This document shows, in pieces, positions 1-11,444 of a DNA stretch of 64,000 nt (positions within the stretch are counted from its first letter, which is position 1; each line of letters begins with the position of its first letter). The position numbers and the translations under genes are program-made. Source of the DNA: Rhodocollybia butyracea (taxonomy: Eukaryota > Basidiomycota > Agaricomycetes > Agaricales > Omphalotaceae); NCBI GenBank assembly GCA_015501585.1, contig JADNRY010000155.1:1-64000 (forward strand). The letters are read 5' to 3'. Below the pieces are notes generated by a model that was not told the DNA's origin, did not search any database, and saw nothing but the letters and a program-made list of their open reading frames with translations.

Positions 1-820
1 TATCAGCTGGTTGCGCCCAAAACCAACAGACTTCGGGCCAACGGATCGGTTTGTAACATACCACATCGTTGATAACAGTCAGCTTGACCTGTCGATTAAA
101 CGCAGACATCGTCAAACCAATTCTTCTGCAACTCTCGCAGCCAAAGAAAAACAGTTGTTCAAGAATCAATGTTATGAAGGGAAATGATGGCGAGGTCGGG
201 AGATTGAGGTTTATAAACCGCTTAAAGGCTGACTTATACAAAACGCTTAAGCAGGAAAGAGCTTACACACGAAAAAATAATGTGTAATGTGACTAAGACA
301 AGCCAATCTCGGGCACTCCGATCAGTCTTACCGAAGCGCGGGAATTCATAATCGGGCCTGCCTAACGGTGCTTGGAAGAGAACGGCTCCGAAACTCTAAA
401 GTAATAAGTAGTTCAGCTGTGCTACCAAGTAATAAGTAATACTAAGCTGCGATTTGAGGTTTTGTCTATACCTATGACCACCGCAGTTCCACAGCATGAT
501 TACAAGCTGGTCACACGAACACATTGTAAGGAACCCAGACACACTGCCAAACAGGGTCATCGCAATGACGACGTCTTTGTCAACGAATGGTACTAGAGAG
601 GATCCAGGCTGATCCAGGTGACTTCTTCAACGAGTGAGAGTCGCCCACAAACAAATGAGAAAACCACAAGATTCCAAGATAGAATCTCAGATTTTCGTTG
701 TACATTTGGTGCCTATACTTAGCTCTTGTGGCTTAAAAGATTGGCACATGAAAGCAGTATGAAGGCACGATCTATCGTTCCATCGTTCTATCGTCGTCGC
801 CGACCCAGCCGAAAACCATA
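1..820. other. no recognisable gene
   Basis: I see no convincing coding region, RNA gene or repeat here. The short open frames have no family resemblance and no plausible intron-exon structure. The stretch lies beyond the 3' end of the F-box gene that follows on the minus strand. Confidence 0.5.
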
Positions 821-2587
821 CTACCTATCCCAAAACCCATCCGGCTCATTCATACACACACCAGCAGGCCACGCCCGCACATCATCTCGCAGACTGTTCC
901 GTGATATCGATATGATACTTTTCAATTCCACAAGCACGCTTCCCGCCCTTCGACGACTGGGCCCATCAAAATAAAGCGTCCCAAGCGGATGCTTCATCCC
1001 CTCCCGGCCTTGCACCATCCTTAAAAGTGCCACGGCGTCACCTGGGTCCAAATCCCGCACACTCAGTTCTTTTAGGTGGGGCCACCAAACGGGGTTTCCT
1101 TCGATGCGCAGCGCCATGTATAGCAGAGACGCAGATTCCAGTTCAAGGGTAACGACAGACCGGAAGCCAAGCATCATCTGCCCGACCTGCGCGACGTCAA
1201 AGTCGCAGAAATGGAGAGAGAGGTGCTTGACGTTGGGAAAATCGAACACCTCCAGGTCGTTCACGTCGCAGAGGATTAGGGTATCTAGGCGATCCAGGGG
1301 TAGTGGGTCGAGCAATACAGAAGTGAAAGACCCAACGATGTTTCCTTGGGCCCGTAAACGCAGTGACCGGAGTCGAGGGAGCTCGACTTTACCCATTACC
1401 GTAAGTGGTCCTGCTATTTCCACGTAGAGCAATGAAAGATGTACCAGAGACGGCGTGGACGCCAGAAATTCCCTGTATTCCTGAGCAGTCAGGTCCGCCA
1501 TATGTGTACCATCAACGTGTAGAATAGTGAGGTCGCTCCCAGTAGGCGGACGCAGCGCGGCCGCGATGCCAGTAACTTGGAGGTACGTCAACACAGGAGC
1601 TCCGCCTTTGAAAATCAACGGCGTATTGCTCAATACGTCCCCATAGAGCGCGATATCAGGTGCCCAGGCAACATACAACCCAAGGTACTCCAGCTGAGGC
1701 GCACACAAATACTCCAGCTCGTCACGCAACACCAAATGTGCCGTCCCATGCTCAAACGCATAAACATACAGCAACCTGCACCGCGAAATCGTAGACGCCA
1801 AAAGCCGCACAAACGAAGAAAAATCAACGTTTCCAGAAACATACACCCGCGCATCATACCGTCCACTACGCGCAAGCGACGTCTCCAATTTATGCAGCTG
1901 CGCCTCAATCCCCGCCGGTCTCTTCTCATCTACCCGTATCACAATATTCCCCCAAAGCAGCGGCGTCCCATTCACCAGAGCCCGCCATCCACTACACACG
2001 CGCGCGGCAGCAAAGTGGCTGAACGGAACCTCCTCCTGCAACACCAAAAACACCAGCGACAGTAGTTCCGGCGGGAGCCGTGATATGAAGGCGTTTGACT
2101 CGTTGTGTATACACGCAAGTTTTATTTCGGTGGCGCGGATTTCTAGGGTTGTTTCGTCGAGCTGGCGTAAGAGGTCTCGGTGTTTGTCTAGGAGGGCATC
2201 GCGGTGGGTATTGAGCGCATTGAGTGTATTGAGTGCATTGCGTGTATTGAGAGTATGAAGAGAGTCAGATATATCGTGGTGTACTAGGTAGTACGGGCTT
2301 AGCGTTTTGAGTGAATATACGATGGCTGCTCTGGCACACCTGTGTACATCCGAAGATTCCGAAAACTCGGGAAGAACTCTGTTTGTTTGTTGGTGGTCCT
2401 GAAGGCACGTGAAACAAAATGATGTGGCGCAAGCGCTAGCCTCGTTCGCATATAAACGCAAGCGCTCAAATTCTCTCTCATTCTGAACCTCAACACTCTC
2501 TCTGTTCAATATGTCGCCACATCTTACGCTTGTTTTACGAACGACCAGGAATAATCCACAAGAAAAGAAAATGTTAAAGATCCCCAA
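821..2587 (-). CDS. F-box protein, Agaricomycete type with coiled coil before the F-box
   Basis: One long minus-strand frame of up to 588 codons. A helical segment rich in charged residues and Leu (about residues 125-165) leads into an F-box with the typical core SRLPPELLSLVF and a downstream CSGWRALVNGTPLLWGNI (about 167-215). The rest is a leucine-rich, LRR-like C-terminus. Proteins of this kind are expected to be substrate receptors of SCF ubiquitin ligases; the substrate cannot be read from sequence. The family is hugely expanded in Agaricomycetes. The first 25 or so codons lie antisense to the start of the neighbouring HNH-like relic and no other Met precedes the F-box, so the true start is uncertain and may lie in an unseen upstream exon. 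A 9-bp repeat encodes an xLN-repeat stretch just before the coiled coil. Confidence 0.8.
   Translation of the reverse strand: MGIFNIFFSCGLFLVVRKTSVRCGDILNRESVEVQNEREFERLRLYANEASACATSFCFTCLQDHQQTNRVLPEFSESSDVHRCARAAIVYSLKTLSPYYLVHHDISDSLHTLNTRNALNTLNALNTHRDALLDKHRDLLRQLDETTLEIRATEIKLACIHNESNAFISRLPPELLSLVFLVLQEEVPFSHFAAARVCSGWRALVNGTPLLWGNIVIRVDEKRPAGIEAQLHKLETSLARSGRYDARVYVSGNVDFSSFVRLLASTISRCRLLYVYAFEHGTAHLVLRDELEYLCAPQLEYLGLYVAWAPDIALYGDVLSNTPLIFKGGAPVLTYLQVTGIAAALRPPTGSDLTILHVDGTHMADLTAQEYREFLASTPSLVHLSLLYVEIAGPLTVMGKVELPRLRSLRLRAQGNIVGSFTSVLLDPLPLDRLDTLILCDVNDLEVFDFPNVKHLSLHFCDFDVAQVGQMMLGFRSVVTLELESASLLYMALRIEGNPVWWPHLKELSVRDLDPGDAVALLRMVQGREGMKHPLGTLYFDGPSRRRAGSVLVELKSIISISRNSLRDDVRAWPAGVCMNEPDGFWDR
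2210..2254. repeat. 9-bp minisatellite inside the F-box gene
   Basis: Five imperfect copies of a 9-bp unit close to attgagtgt. The unit is a multiple of three, so copy-number change keeps the frame; on the minus strand it encodes repeated Thr/Ala-Leu-Asn triplets. Confidence 0.75.
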
Positions 2588-3661
2588 ATCTGTACTGCTC
2601 CACTACGCTGGCTTTGTGCTGTCGGATACGCTATCACCAAATCAGGGGGTGTGCTCTTTAACGACAAAACTGAAGTTGACTACGATGATAATCCCTCTGG
2701 AGGCCAATACTACTACCAGGTGGATTCTGAATCTCGTATGCGACCTTTCTTTTTCTTACCGCCTTTTCTTCTGACCGAGGCGGATAGTCCGCTGGCTAGA
2801 TCGATATGCAGTCGTTGGTCCTATCACTCACATCAGCATGAGAGGCGACAACTTACGAAGAACAGGCCTCACTCGCGATTCAGCATGCATCTTCACCAAA
2901 TCTTCACTGGTTTCGAGCCAAAAGGTTGTTCAGCTGTTCATATAGTACCTGCAAAAACAGATGATGAGGTATGTCCCCGAATCCTGGACCTAGCAAGGGA
3001 CGAAATTGGCTCGAATATCAACAACATTCGAAATGGAATGCTTGTTAATGCAGGTATTCATATGGCGTCAAGCAGAACATCGTGCTACTCGATACTTTGT
3101 GTATATTTCTATTCTCTCATATCTTATGTGTGTGTTGTGTTGACTGGACCTTCCCTTCCCTTCGCTTCTAGACCCCCACATGGAAACTGGAGAACTACCA
3201 TGTTCCTCCCCCACCAAATCCTAACCAAAATCCTCACCAAAATCTTCACTAAAATCGCCATAATGATCCCCCACACCGCTTGATGACTCTCCAAAGATTC
3301 GACAAACCCGAGCCTATCCCTTATCACAACATCAACGCCACTTTACAATGGGTGAGGGTACATCCACAAACCCTTCAAAACTTATTCTCAACTGTCATTA
3401 TGCATGTACTCTCATCAGACTATGGGAGTTCCCCTCTTTCAAGAACTATCTTGCCCAACAGGTCAAGGTTGACGGTTGCAAAGTTCCGCAGAACCCCGTA
3501 CAGCGTGAAAATGAAGAGAATAAAGAGCAGAAGGAAAAGACGCCTCGGCGAATGGTGAATCCTCCTCAATTAGGTCCCACTTTGAAGGAAGAAAGGCTCA
3601 GAAGAGAGAAACTTGCGAAGATGGACAGAGTACAGAAGTGGCGGCAGTCGTTGGTTGATTG
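2505..3661 (+). pseudogene. decayed HNH-nuclease-like gene, copy 1
   Basis: Fragments in changing frames recall the fungal HNH (HNH_2-type) protein family. They are LKIPKS near the start, WLCAVGYAI-like and DYDDNPSGG segments, then CxFTK...GCSAVHIVPAK and NNIRNGMLVNAGIH, which resemble the HNH core where His and Asn/His residues bind metal. Stops and frame changes break the frame. The same order of fragments recurs at about 7240-8430, so this is one of two diverged copies of a former gene. A C-terminal segment rich in Lys and Glu ends at about 3661. The assignment to HNH is by motif memory and moderate; the duplication itself is plain from the nucleotide sequence. Confidence 0.6.
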
Positions 3662-3743
3662 ATGAGTGATGATCGATTATCGATAGGCGATTGTGATTGT
3701 TGTTCGACCTGTGAACGAGTGGTTGCACAATAGTTTCATAACT

Positions 3744-3860
3744 TAAGAGCGTCCTGTACGGCACCTTCGCTTTGCGTATCAAGAGCGCTGGTAGCTTCGT
3801 TGAGCAGCAACAAACGAGAATCAGACACAATAGCGCGCAATAACAATACGTTCTGGGGAA
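3744..3860 (-). pseudogene. ABC transporter (ABCB-type) nucleotide-binding-domain fragment
   Basis: About 33 codons read [20 protein letters not shown] followed by the D-loop DTQSEG and VQDAL, as in fungal multidrug or Ste6-like ABCB transporters. No transmembrane part or other NBD motif is found nearby. The Walker B aspartate is replaced by Asn (LLLLNEAT). This is a gene scrap, not related closely to the complete ABCC gene at 14.5-20 kb. Confidence 0.75.
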
Positions 3861-4125
3861 AAACTGGGGAAAGCGCTTGGTAAAGCTCGTTAGTATTGTT
3901 AGTAGACCAGACGTTTCTGACGTCCAATCCACGCTGAGGAAAAAAATGGCATTCCATTCGTCAACAGCAAAACAACACAAATAAGTGCATGCTTCCGAAT
4001 TGCGAAGATAAGTAGTACAGTGAGTCCAGACCCAAACAGTTCCAGGCCCAGTAAAAAGCCGCACTGTGGTCTAGGCTGGTCTGAGCTTTTACCGGTGTGA
4101 CAGCTTCCTCAACCAATCCATTATC

Positions 4126-4238
4126 CCAGCCAATCCCAACCAGCCAATCCCAACCAGCCAATCCCAACCAGCCAATCCCAACCAGCCAATCCCAACCAGC
4201 CAATCCCAACCAGCTAATCCCGACCAATCTCAGCCAGT
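4126..4238. repeat. 14-bp minisatellite
   Basis: About seven head-to-tail copies of the unit ccagccaatcccaa; the last copies are diverged. The open frames read through it in both directions are by-products of the repeat. Confidence 0.9.
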
Positions 4239-7106
4239 GTCGGAGAGTGTCGAAAATGTGTAGGGTTGATGCCCATTTCATTCAATCACAGCTTTCAATA
4301 TATAATCTGCCAAAGGAGAGTTTTTTACTTGATAAAAGCTCAGATCGGCCCAGACCAGCCCAGTGCGGCTTGTTACTTGGTCGAGTGGCTAGGGTGAGCA
4401 CATTGCTTGCCATTAATTGACGTGGGAGTGCGCAGAACAACTCTTTGCTGGTCCACTGCCACGGGAGGTAAGTTTAGAATATCAAGAATGTCTGGAAGCT
4501 CAATTAATGAAAGCTTAAGAAGGTGTGTTTATCTGGTTTGTCGAATTCGTTTAGCAAGAGGCGACTCCTCGACATGCGCTTTTTAACGCAAGCTTATCCG
4601 CAACTTTCACTAGCCCGGAAGTAAATTCTGATAATTTGTACCAGGCTAGTGTCGTCAATCAGGTCGCAAATACTTTAGCCTGGCTACATGGTTGCTTCAA
4701 GTGGTTGTAAAAACTTGTTCGTGAATATTAATAACTAACTAATGGGGCGCTTATTTGAACCGAGTCGCTGGAACAGTTGCCCGGTGAGTAGATCTATTTA
4801 GTTTCCTCACAGATCTTGATCTCCCCACTCCGACTTTGCACTAAATTCAACCTATCATACAGAAACAGCTTTTATCAAGTACTAAAGTGGACAAACAACT
4901 GCAAAACAATGCTCATTTAAGAAAGGCTGGTTCTTCTTCCCAAGTTGAGAAATACCCTGGGGTATTACCATGGTTCTCCGTCTCTATGTTACGAGTCCTG
5001 AATGTAATGAAGGCTTGTCCTTATGGCCGGTTTCGCGTGGGAATTTATCCGAATTAGGCTTCCTTTTGTCTAAATCGGGTTGACCCAATAAGGAGATTAG
5101 TTTCGATATATTTGGGATGTCAAAGCATTTGCCATGTGACCTCGGGTTGGCTCATCTCCTCCGCGTTCAGATTCCTACCAAATTCCAGCTTCTCAATATT
5201 CCACTTTGTTTCTTGTTTTCTTGTTTACCTTTTATGTGCTACTTGAAGTGCAACTTTCTATCCGTGCATATGCAGTTCAGGGATTTGTGGTTTCTTTGTT
5301 CTTTCGCTGCAATATTGGTGAGTTGAACTACAAGTTTACAGCGATATCCATCTATATCCAGAAGGACTAAGGCATGAAACCTCCTTCGCATACTGCTGCT
5401 TTTGCTGATATTTCATTCTTCTCTTCACTTGTGCTAAACACCGTCTCTGTTCCAGTCTGCAGCATGGATTCGTGGTTTGATGCATGTGTGTGATGTTCTT
5501 TCGCCACACAGCGTTTATCTCCTATTTGAGACTCCGCTCTTTACCTCCTCGGTATTTCAATGTCTTCAGCGTGAGCTTTCATTTGCCCTCTGTTTCCTTC
5601 ACCGTATTTATTGCTTTTATCAGTAGCACCTTTGTCTTCTATTACCCTGCTTGTTTTTGGTTCCATCCCTTGCATACAACATGCTGACTATTATGCATCT
5701 TCAAATCTTGACTTCAGTCAAGTGTACAATTTTTCAGACCAGAGCGGATGACAGCAAATCGTGCCAACATTTTCATTTTTACATGCTCTGGTCCAGCCTG
5801 GCCATCTGGACTTTTGACTGGGTCTTATCCATCGTCGTTGCCAAGTGCTCAGAAAATTGTGATCCTATGCCCAGCTGCAGGTTGCAGGACTCGTACCTGC
5901 CATGCGCTTGCGCGATGGCCCACACTCGCAAGTCGCTCTCTTGGTGTCATCTATGCTTGCTAGTCTCCTACCAGGTGTCATTGGACCTCTTTTACCTCGC
6001 CTAGCCCTCTTCATCAAAGCCATCTTAATCGCGTGGATTCCTACCTCGCTCTACATATCATTCTGGTTACTCTGTCGCATACTCGAGGAGATGCGGAAGA
6101 AACCATTACTTCCTCTCTCATGCCACGCAGTAGAGCCACGCATACTAGATTCTACAGACCACTGCATCACACTCATCACTTATGTTCATGCCTGGTTATC
6201 GTTGGCTCACCTATTGCACGGTGAGTGTCTTGTCAACTAATACTTTGTGTCTTAAGTGATCATGATTTCAGTTATTCACCCCACTGGTTCCTTCCCACTC
6301 GCCGTCATGATGGTATTCACCCTAATTACGGTCGTGGCTTTTGGAAAATGCCTTTTGATTGCTGGTATAGAGCACAAGTACTGGGGGCATTTCTTCGACC
6401 TGTACACTCTCAGTGATCGCCTTCTATGCATCTCTATACGTGTAATCACAAAGGTCACTGCCCTTCTTAGTTGAGATTGGGGAGGACAGTTTGGTTCATT
6501 ACTTTCCCTCAAGTTCCTCGCACGAAATAATGATTGAGGCTTCTAGCTATCTTACGAGCTGGATTTATGCGGGCATGTAGCTAACTCACTAGTTTGTTAA
6601 TGCTTTTCTACATGTTTTGCTCTGACGAATGTGTCTGGTATATCTACACTCGAGTTTGCAAAGTAAGTACCTGACTAGTACCCTTGGATCACTGTGCACC
6701 GAGTTCATATTGGTATATCTTTATACTAATAAGTACTGCAAGGACATTCACAAGTTACACACATCAGTTCATTGATCGTCGTGTTCTGTCTGCTTAAGGC
6801 TAGGAGACTAATTCACAATCCAAGATCAAGGTTTTTAAGCACTCCGCTCCTCTTAGAGTTCTTCATCAGTACTTAATTCCTCATTGGTACAAAGCTCCTC
6901 ACTACAATGTGCAAAGATCGTGCTCTGTAAGTACTATAGGCTTACGCTTCCATCAACCTTGCAAAAATCCCAGCCCGAGATGCACGGGCGTATGTTCAAA
7001 CTTGGGGTGAGTCCAGGCAGAGTCCATCGGCAGTTTGACTACCAGCAACTGGTGATATGGGAAACTGAATTGCACTCGTGGTGATATGCATTCATATAGG
7101 TTAGGG
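4239..7106. other. no recognisable gene
   Basis: Nearly 2.9 kb without a recognisable gene or RNA. Several open frames of 60-120 codons (for example 5902-6240) are rich in Leu, Ser and Cys and could look membrane-like. They do not extend across introns, share no family motif and fit the T-rich composition of the strand. An untranslated transcript or a decayed gene cannot be excluded. Confidence 0.45.
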
Positions 7107-7155
7107 TTAAGCAAGCGCTAGGTTTAAGCAAGCGCTAGGTTTAAGCAAGCGCCGC
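7107..7155. repeat. 17-bp direct repeat, nearly three copies
   Basis: Two exact copies of ttaagcaagcgctaggt followed by a third, partly diverged copy. It lies just upstream of the second HNH-like relic. Confidence 0.85.
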
Positions 7156-7239
7156 TGGCATCTGGAATGCCCAATATTTTCGAGCTGGTCGGTTGCATAG
7201 ATAATCTGGGTCTACTGAACTGTTTTCAGAAAGAGAAGG

Positions 7240-8430
7240 ACTACGCTCTCTTCAATATGTCGCCAGATTCTGTTAACGTTTTACGAGTGACCAGTGGGGT
7301 TAATCCACAAGTAAAGGAAATGTTGAAGATCCCCAAATCTGAAGTCGATCGACTTACTACTACCCCTCTACGGTGGTTTTGTGCTGTCGGATATGCCAAC
7401 GCCAGGTCAGGGGCCTGCTATTCGCCAACAAAATTGAAGTTAACTGCGACGACGATCGCTCTGGCGGCTATTACTACTACGTGGTGGACTCTGTATCTCG
7501 TATGCGGACATTTCTCTTTATTCCTGCCTTTCAATCTGACCAGGCGGACAGTCGTTGGATAGATCGATACGCGGTCGTTGGACCTGTCACTCATACCAGC
7601 ATGAGATGGGACAGCTTACGAAGAACGCTCTCCCTCGCGATTCAGGACTGATTACCCTCCGGTCGGTTGCCTAGCTGCTCATATAGTACCTACCAAAAAA
7701 GGTGATGAGGCATGTCCCCAAACCTTGGACCTAGCTAGCGACGAAATTGTCTCGGACATCCACAAAATTCGAAACTGGCTGCTTGTTAATGTAGGTATTC
7801 ATTAAACAGAACCACCGCGCCCTTCTCAATACTTTGTGTATATTTTCTTCTCTCATATTTGGTGTGTTGGCTGGATGCTGCCTTCGCTTCTACACCCCTA
7901 CATGAAAATTGGAGAACCGACATTTTCCTCTACCACCAAATCTTTATTAAAATCCTCACTAAAATTGGCACAGCAATCCCGCACACCGCTTGATGACTCT
8001 CCAAAGTTTCAAAGCTGGGCCCAACCATTCTCACAACATCAACGCCGCCTTGGAATAGGGTGATGGTACATCCACAAACCCTTCGAAACTTATTCGAGAC
8101 TGTCTTTGCGCATCTACTCTCATCAGACTACCGGGGCTCGACTCTTTCGAGGACTATCTTACCCAACAGATTGGTGACATTCCGCAGAACTCCGTAAAGC
8201 ATGAAAATGAAGAGCAGAAAGAAAGAAAGAGGGCCTATCGAGCAGCGGCCGGGGAGGATATCGACGACTGTGATAGTCTCCAAGCAGTGGAACTGTGGAT
8301 GTTTCGGCGAATGTTAAATCCTTAACTAGTTCCCACTTTGAAGGAATAGCGGCTTAGAAGACAGAAACTTGCGAAGGCAGAGCAGACCGACAAAGTACAG
8401 GAGTGGCGGCAGTCGTTGGCTGAACTTTGA
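7240..8430 (+). pseudogene. decayed HNH-nuclease-like gene, copy 2
   Basis: Diverged direct duplicate of 2505-3661 with the same order of fragments: the shared start around atgtcgccaga, LKIPKSEVDRL, DDDRSGGYYYYVVDS, SRMRTFLFIPAF and the degenerate HNH region. Compared with copy 1, about 40 bp of the segment encoding the first HNH cysteine region is missing, and frame breaks and stops follow. Where both copies keep frame, the segment before the HNH core is clearer here (DRYAVVGPVTHTSM). Non-functional as it stands. Confidence 0.6.
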
Positions 8431-8978
8431 CATATTTGTTCTTGCTTACATCCGATGTGATTGAATATATCGTGCAGCCTTCTCACCAGTGTGTTGTCTG
8501 ATTCCTCCTCATGGACAGGAACGGAATGATGAACTGAAGTTAGTGGGGCTAATTGGACGGCAAAGAAGAAGAGGGCAGTGAGGAAGACAAAGATAACGGG
8601 ATGGCTTTATGTGAGAGTGACCAAGGCCGACAACGGTAAGAGCATCCATGAAAACCCCCATGGCACTAGCAGAACAACCCGATATCTCCCCAACTTCAGA
8701 TTGAAGCACTGGAAAGCTCTTAGTGAACTATTGGTCAAACTTGAAGTCGTGAGCTCGAGAAGGTGCCCACCTTCACCGATATTTCACAAAGCACCAAGGC
8801 ACCTGGAACCGTGATGTCTCTGTAAGTTGCACCTACGATATACAACTATGAAAGGGTGGTACAAAGAGGTTCAAAAAATCACTGAACTGATTCAAAAATG
8901 GAGGAACTCGATGTCAATATAGTTCCACCATGCTACGTGAGGGTGTCTCAACACACATATAATTCGAATTTGGACAAT
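8431..8978. other. no recognisable gene
   Basis: Sequence between the HNH-like relic and the 3' end of the rae1 gene. Open frames on both strands have no family resemblance. Confidence 0.5.
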
Positions 8979-10458
8979 CTATCTCCTCGGAGCTCTCTTC
9001 TGTACATCTTCGTCTTTAACAGCATGCAACATGAGCTTATTTGGGTGACCGTCGGCCATTCCACTGTGCCCTTTGTACCAGTCATACGCAACTGCGTATG
9101 CAAATATAGAGCCTCTGCTGTTAAAGGTGCTGCACACAATTGGCCCGGGAGCGCGATTGAAACCTAGATAGCGAGAGAGGAAGATTAGAATTCTTCGGTT
9201 TATTGCGTGGATAAAGGAAGAGGAGTGGGCGGAAGAGAGAAGATTGGTTGCTTGGTGAGAAGCATACATACTTTTCAATCTCATACGTGCATCTTTATCC
9301 CAAAAATGAATCGTACCGTCGGAACCTGGTGATTGAATAATTTCGATTAAGCACAAAGTAATGAAGGTGAACGCATACCACACGTAGTGAATGTGCCGTG
9401 AACGGGATGGAAATTTATGTCGTTGACAGAGTAAATTAATGACTGGTCTTTCTTGTTCGGCGTCACATCTTGACGATGCATCGGAAGGAGTAGTCATAAC
9501 TGCGTTTGGGTTAGGGAGGTAAAGGCGTGGATTGTCTAACGGGTTCAGAAAACACACACCTTCTATTCTTCTCTTCGACGTAGCTAAACGAAAACCAGGT
9601 ATCAGAACAAGAACACATCAAGAGAGAGCACGCGAAATTAACGAGTTTTAACAGCGCCAAGTTAATATCTCACTCACTGAAACGCCACCCTGCCTTCGAT
9701 ACTTCCAACTGCAAACCCAGCCTTGTCTGAAGGATGGCAGCATGAAACGACACGCGTTTGCAGCTTGAGCGGTGAGGTCATTGTTTTATAGGGTGTAGTT
9801 GATTTCGCCAAGTCGAAGAGATGTATCTGGCGATCTGCGGTGCCGACGACCATTAGTGGATAATGAGCATCGAGGGTGTAACACCGTTCAGAAAGATTGA
9901 CAGTCGCGACTGGTGTGGGTGTTCGGAGATCCCAGTACTGAAGCGAGGATGAGGGAGGTCGCCTAAGATAAGCGCGGTGATAAACTCACTTTGATTGTCT
10001 TGTCCCAGCTTCCAGTAACTACTAGTCCTGTATGCGGCGTGTTCACCCATTTCACGACCTTTATGGGCCCGTCGTGCTGTGCGAATTGAGTTGTTTGTCC
10101 TGTGGCAATGTCAAACGCAAATCCCGCGTCGACACCACCAGAAAATATCTGATTTCCTGCCTACTTACGTTCTCAAATTCAAGTTAAGTTGCTTGTTGCA
10201 TGGCACTTGCCTCGTTCCAGCATACCGACAGCACAGGTGCTTGATGGGAATACATTGCTCGTCCTTGAGATTGACCTTGAGGAGAGAGCTCATAGACGCG
10301 GACCTAAACAGAATGTCAGAAAGAGGAAACCAATTGGAGAAAGCACGTACGGAATTGTCCCAGCTTCCTACCGCTAGATAATCAGCCTTGCCAGAGAACG
10401 ACAGGGAAGAGATAGAATCACTGGGAGGATTCGGAATCTCAATGTCTGCGCTGGTCAT
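8979..10458 (-). CDS. rae1: Rae1/Gle2 mRNA export factor (WD40)
   Basis: WD-repeat protein that binds nucleoporins and takes part in poly(A) RNA export at the nuclear pore. The frame begins MTSADIEIPNPPSDSISSLS and shows Rae1 landmarks in order: GSWDNSVRVYE, QHDGPIKVVKW, TGSWDKTIKYWD, GTADRQIHLFDL, GSIEGRVA, NDINFHPVHGTF, DGTIHFWDKDAR and the C-terminal FAYAVAYDWYKGH. I read eight exons: 10351-10458, 10211-10303, 9990-10160, 9678-9937, 9560-9583, 9379-9499, 9272-9325 and 8979-9163. The intron 10161-10210 has a GC donor (GCAAGT). In the sixth exon the frame breaks by one base near 9477, between FRC and HRQDV; one extra G/C restores it and makes the exon total 1017 nt, 338 residues, normal for the family. 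Confidence 0.92.
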
Positions 10459-11444
10459 GGTAGAACGTAGAATCGACTAGTGGTTGACAATTTGACTCAA
10501 AAACATAGCGGAAGCGGGTCCGAATTATGACCTAAATTTGATTTTCTTGAGCTACAAGCGGGAAGATAACAACTCGTCCAACTCAATAGAGAGAAATTTT
10601 GAGAAATTCAGACGATATAAATTTTGACAGCGCTGAGTGCCATCGATTGATGTTGTTTGATGTCGACGAGCTTTCAAGCTCAATGAGTGTTCAACGTCGT
10701 TGAGTCGTCACTTGCATCTGGCTTTCGTTCAGTACATCCATTGCCCATAGCACGGCCTGGCTGTTGCCGTCGCCATAAGCAAACTCGTAATCATTCCCGG
10801 AATCTAGCCAAAACATCACATCTAGAGACCGTCGCTATTCTACTGCTTTCAGAGGCAAGAACGATGAAGAACAGCTAGCTGCGCGTGCACTCGCCATCAC
10901 CCAAATTGGTTTGTTAAAAATGAAGGCATCCAGATACAACGCCAGACATTATGTATCGAGGCCCATATAACGAATACAAAGTGCAAGGAGTTTTTTAAAT
11001 CAATTTCGGACTGAGAGAAGGGAAAACTACGACACACTATAAGCACTACTAGATCACATACTAGCTGTTAAAAAATACAGCATCTGTGAACTTTGATGAT
11101 TATTGCTGTTGAATCTTGGTGACGAATGGATGTCGATGATGGTTCGATGGTCGACGAGAAACTGGACAGCCGTAACTTTTACATAGGTTACTATCGATGA
11201 TGATTAAGAAGCTTCGAAGCGCAGTAAGAAGCGCAGAATGAGGAAACTAAGCTGCAGCGGCAAGGTTCAATTTGGACCAGTCGTGGATGAGTGCGGGCTG
11301 TAAATCATTGTTTGATCTTCGGCCCGAACCACGTGCTTCATTTCGGGTGCTCCATCTCTCTTTCTTCTTCCAAGGTGGAGAATCCAGTTCCTTTATTTTT
11401 CATTCTTTTTCCGGGCTGGATTTCTCTTTCCACAAGTTACCGTC
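10459..11444. other. divergent intergenic region rae1 / casein kinase 1
   Basis: About 1 kb between two divergent genes, so it should hold both promoters. No RNA gene, repeat or convincing small gene is visible. The pyrimidine-rich stretch at about 11340-11440 is the likely 5' leader of the kinase gene. Confidence 0.5.

Noticed and set aside
4097..4420. Proline-glutamine or Gly-Trp repeat proteins over the 14-bp satellite
   Set aside because: The frames follow from the 14-bp repeat unit and have no flanking coding signal.
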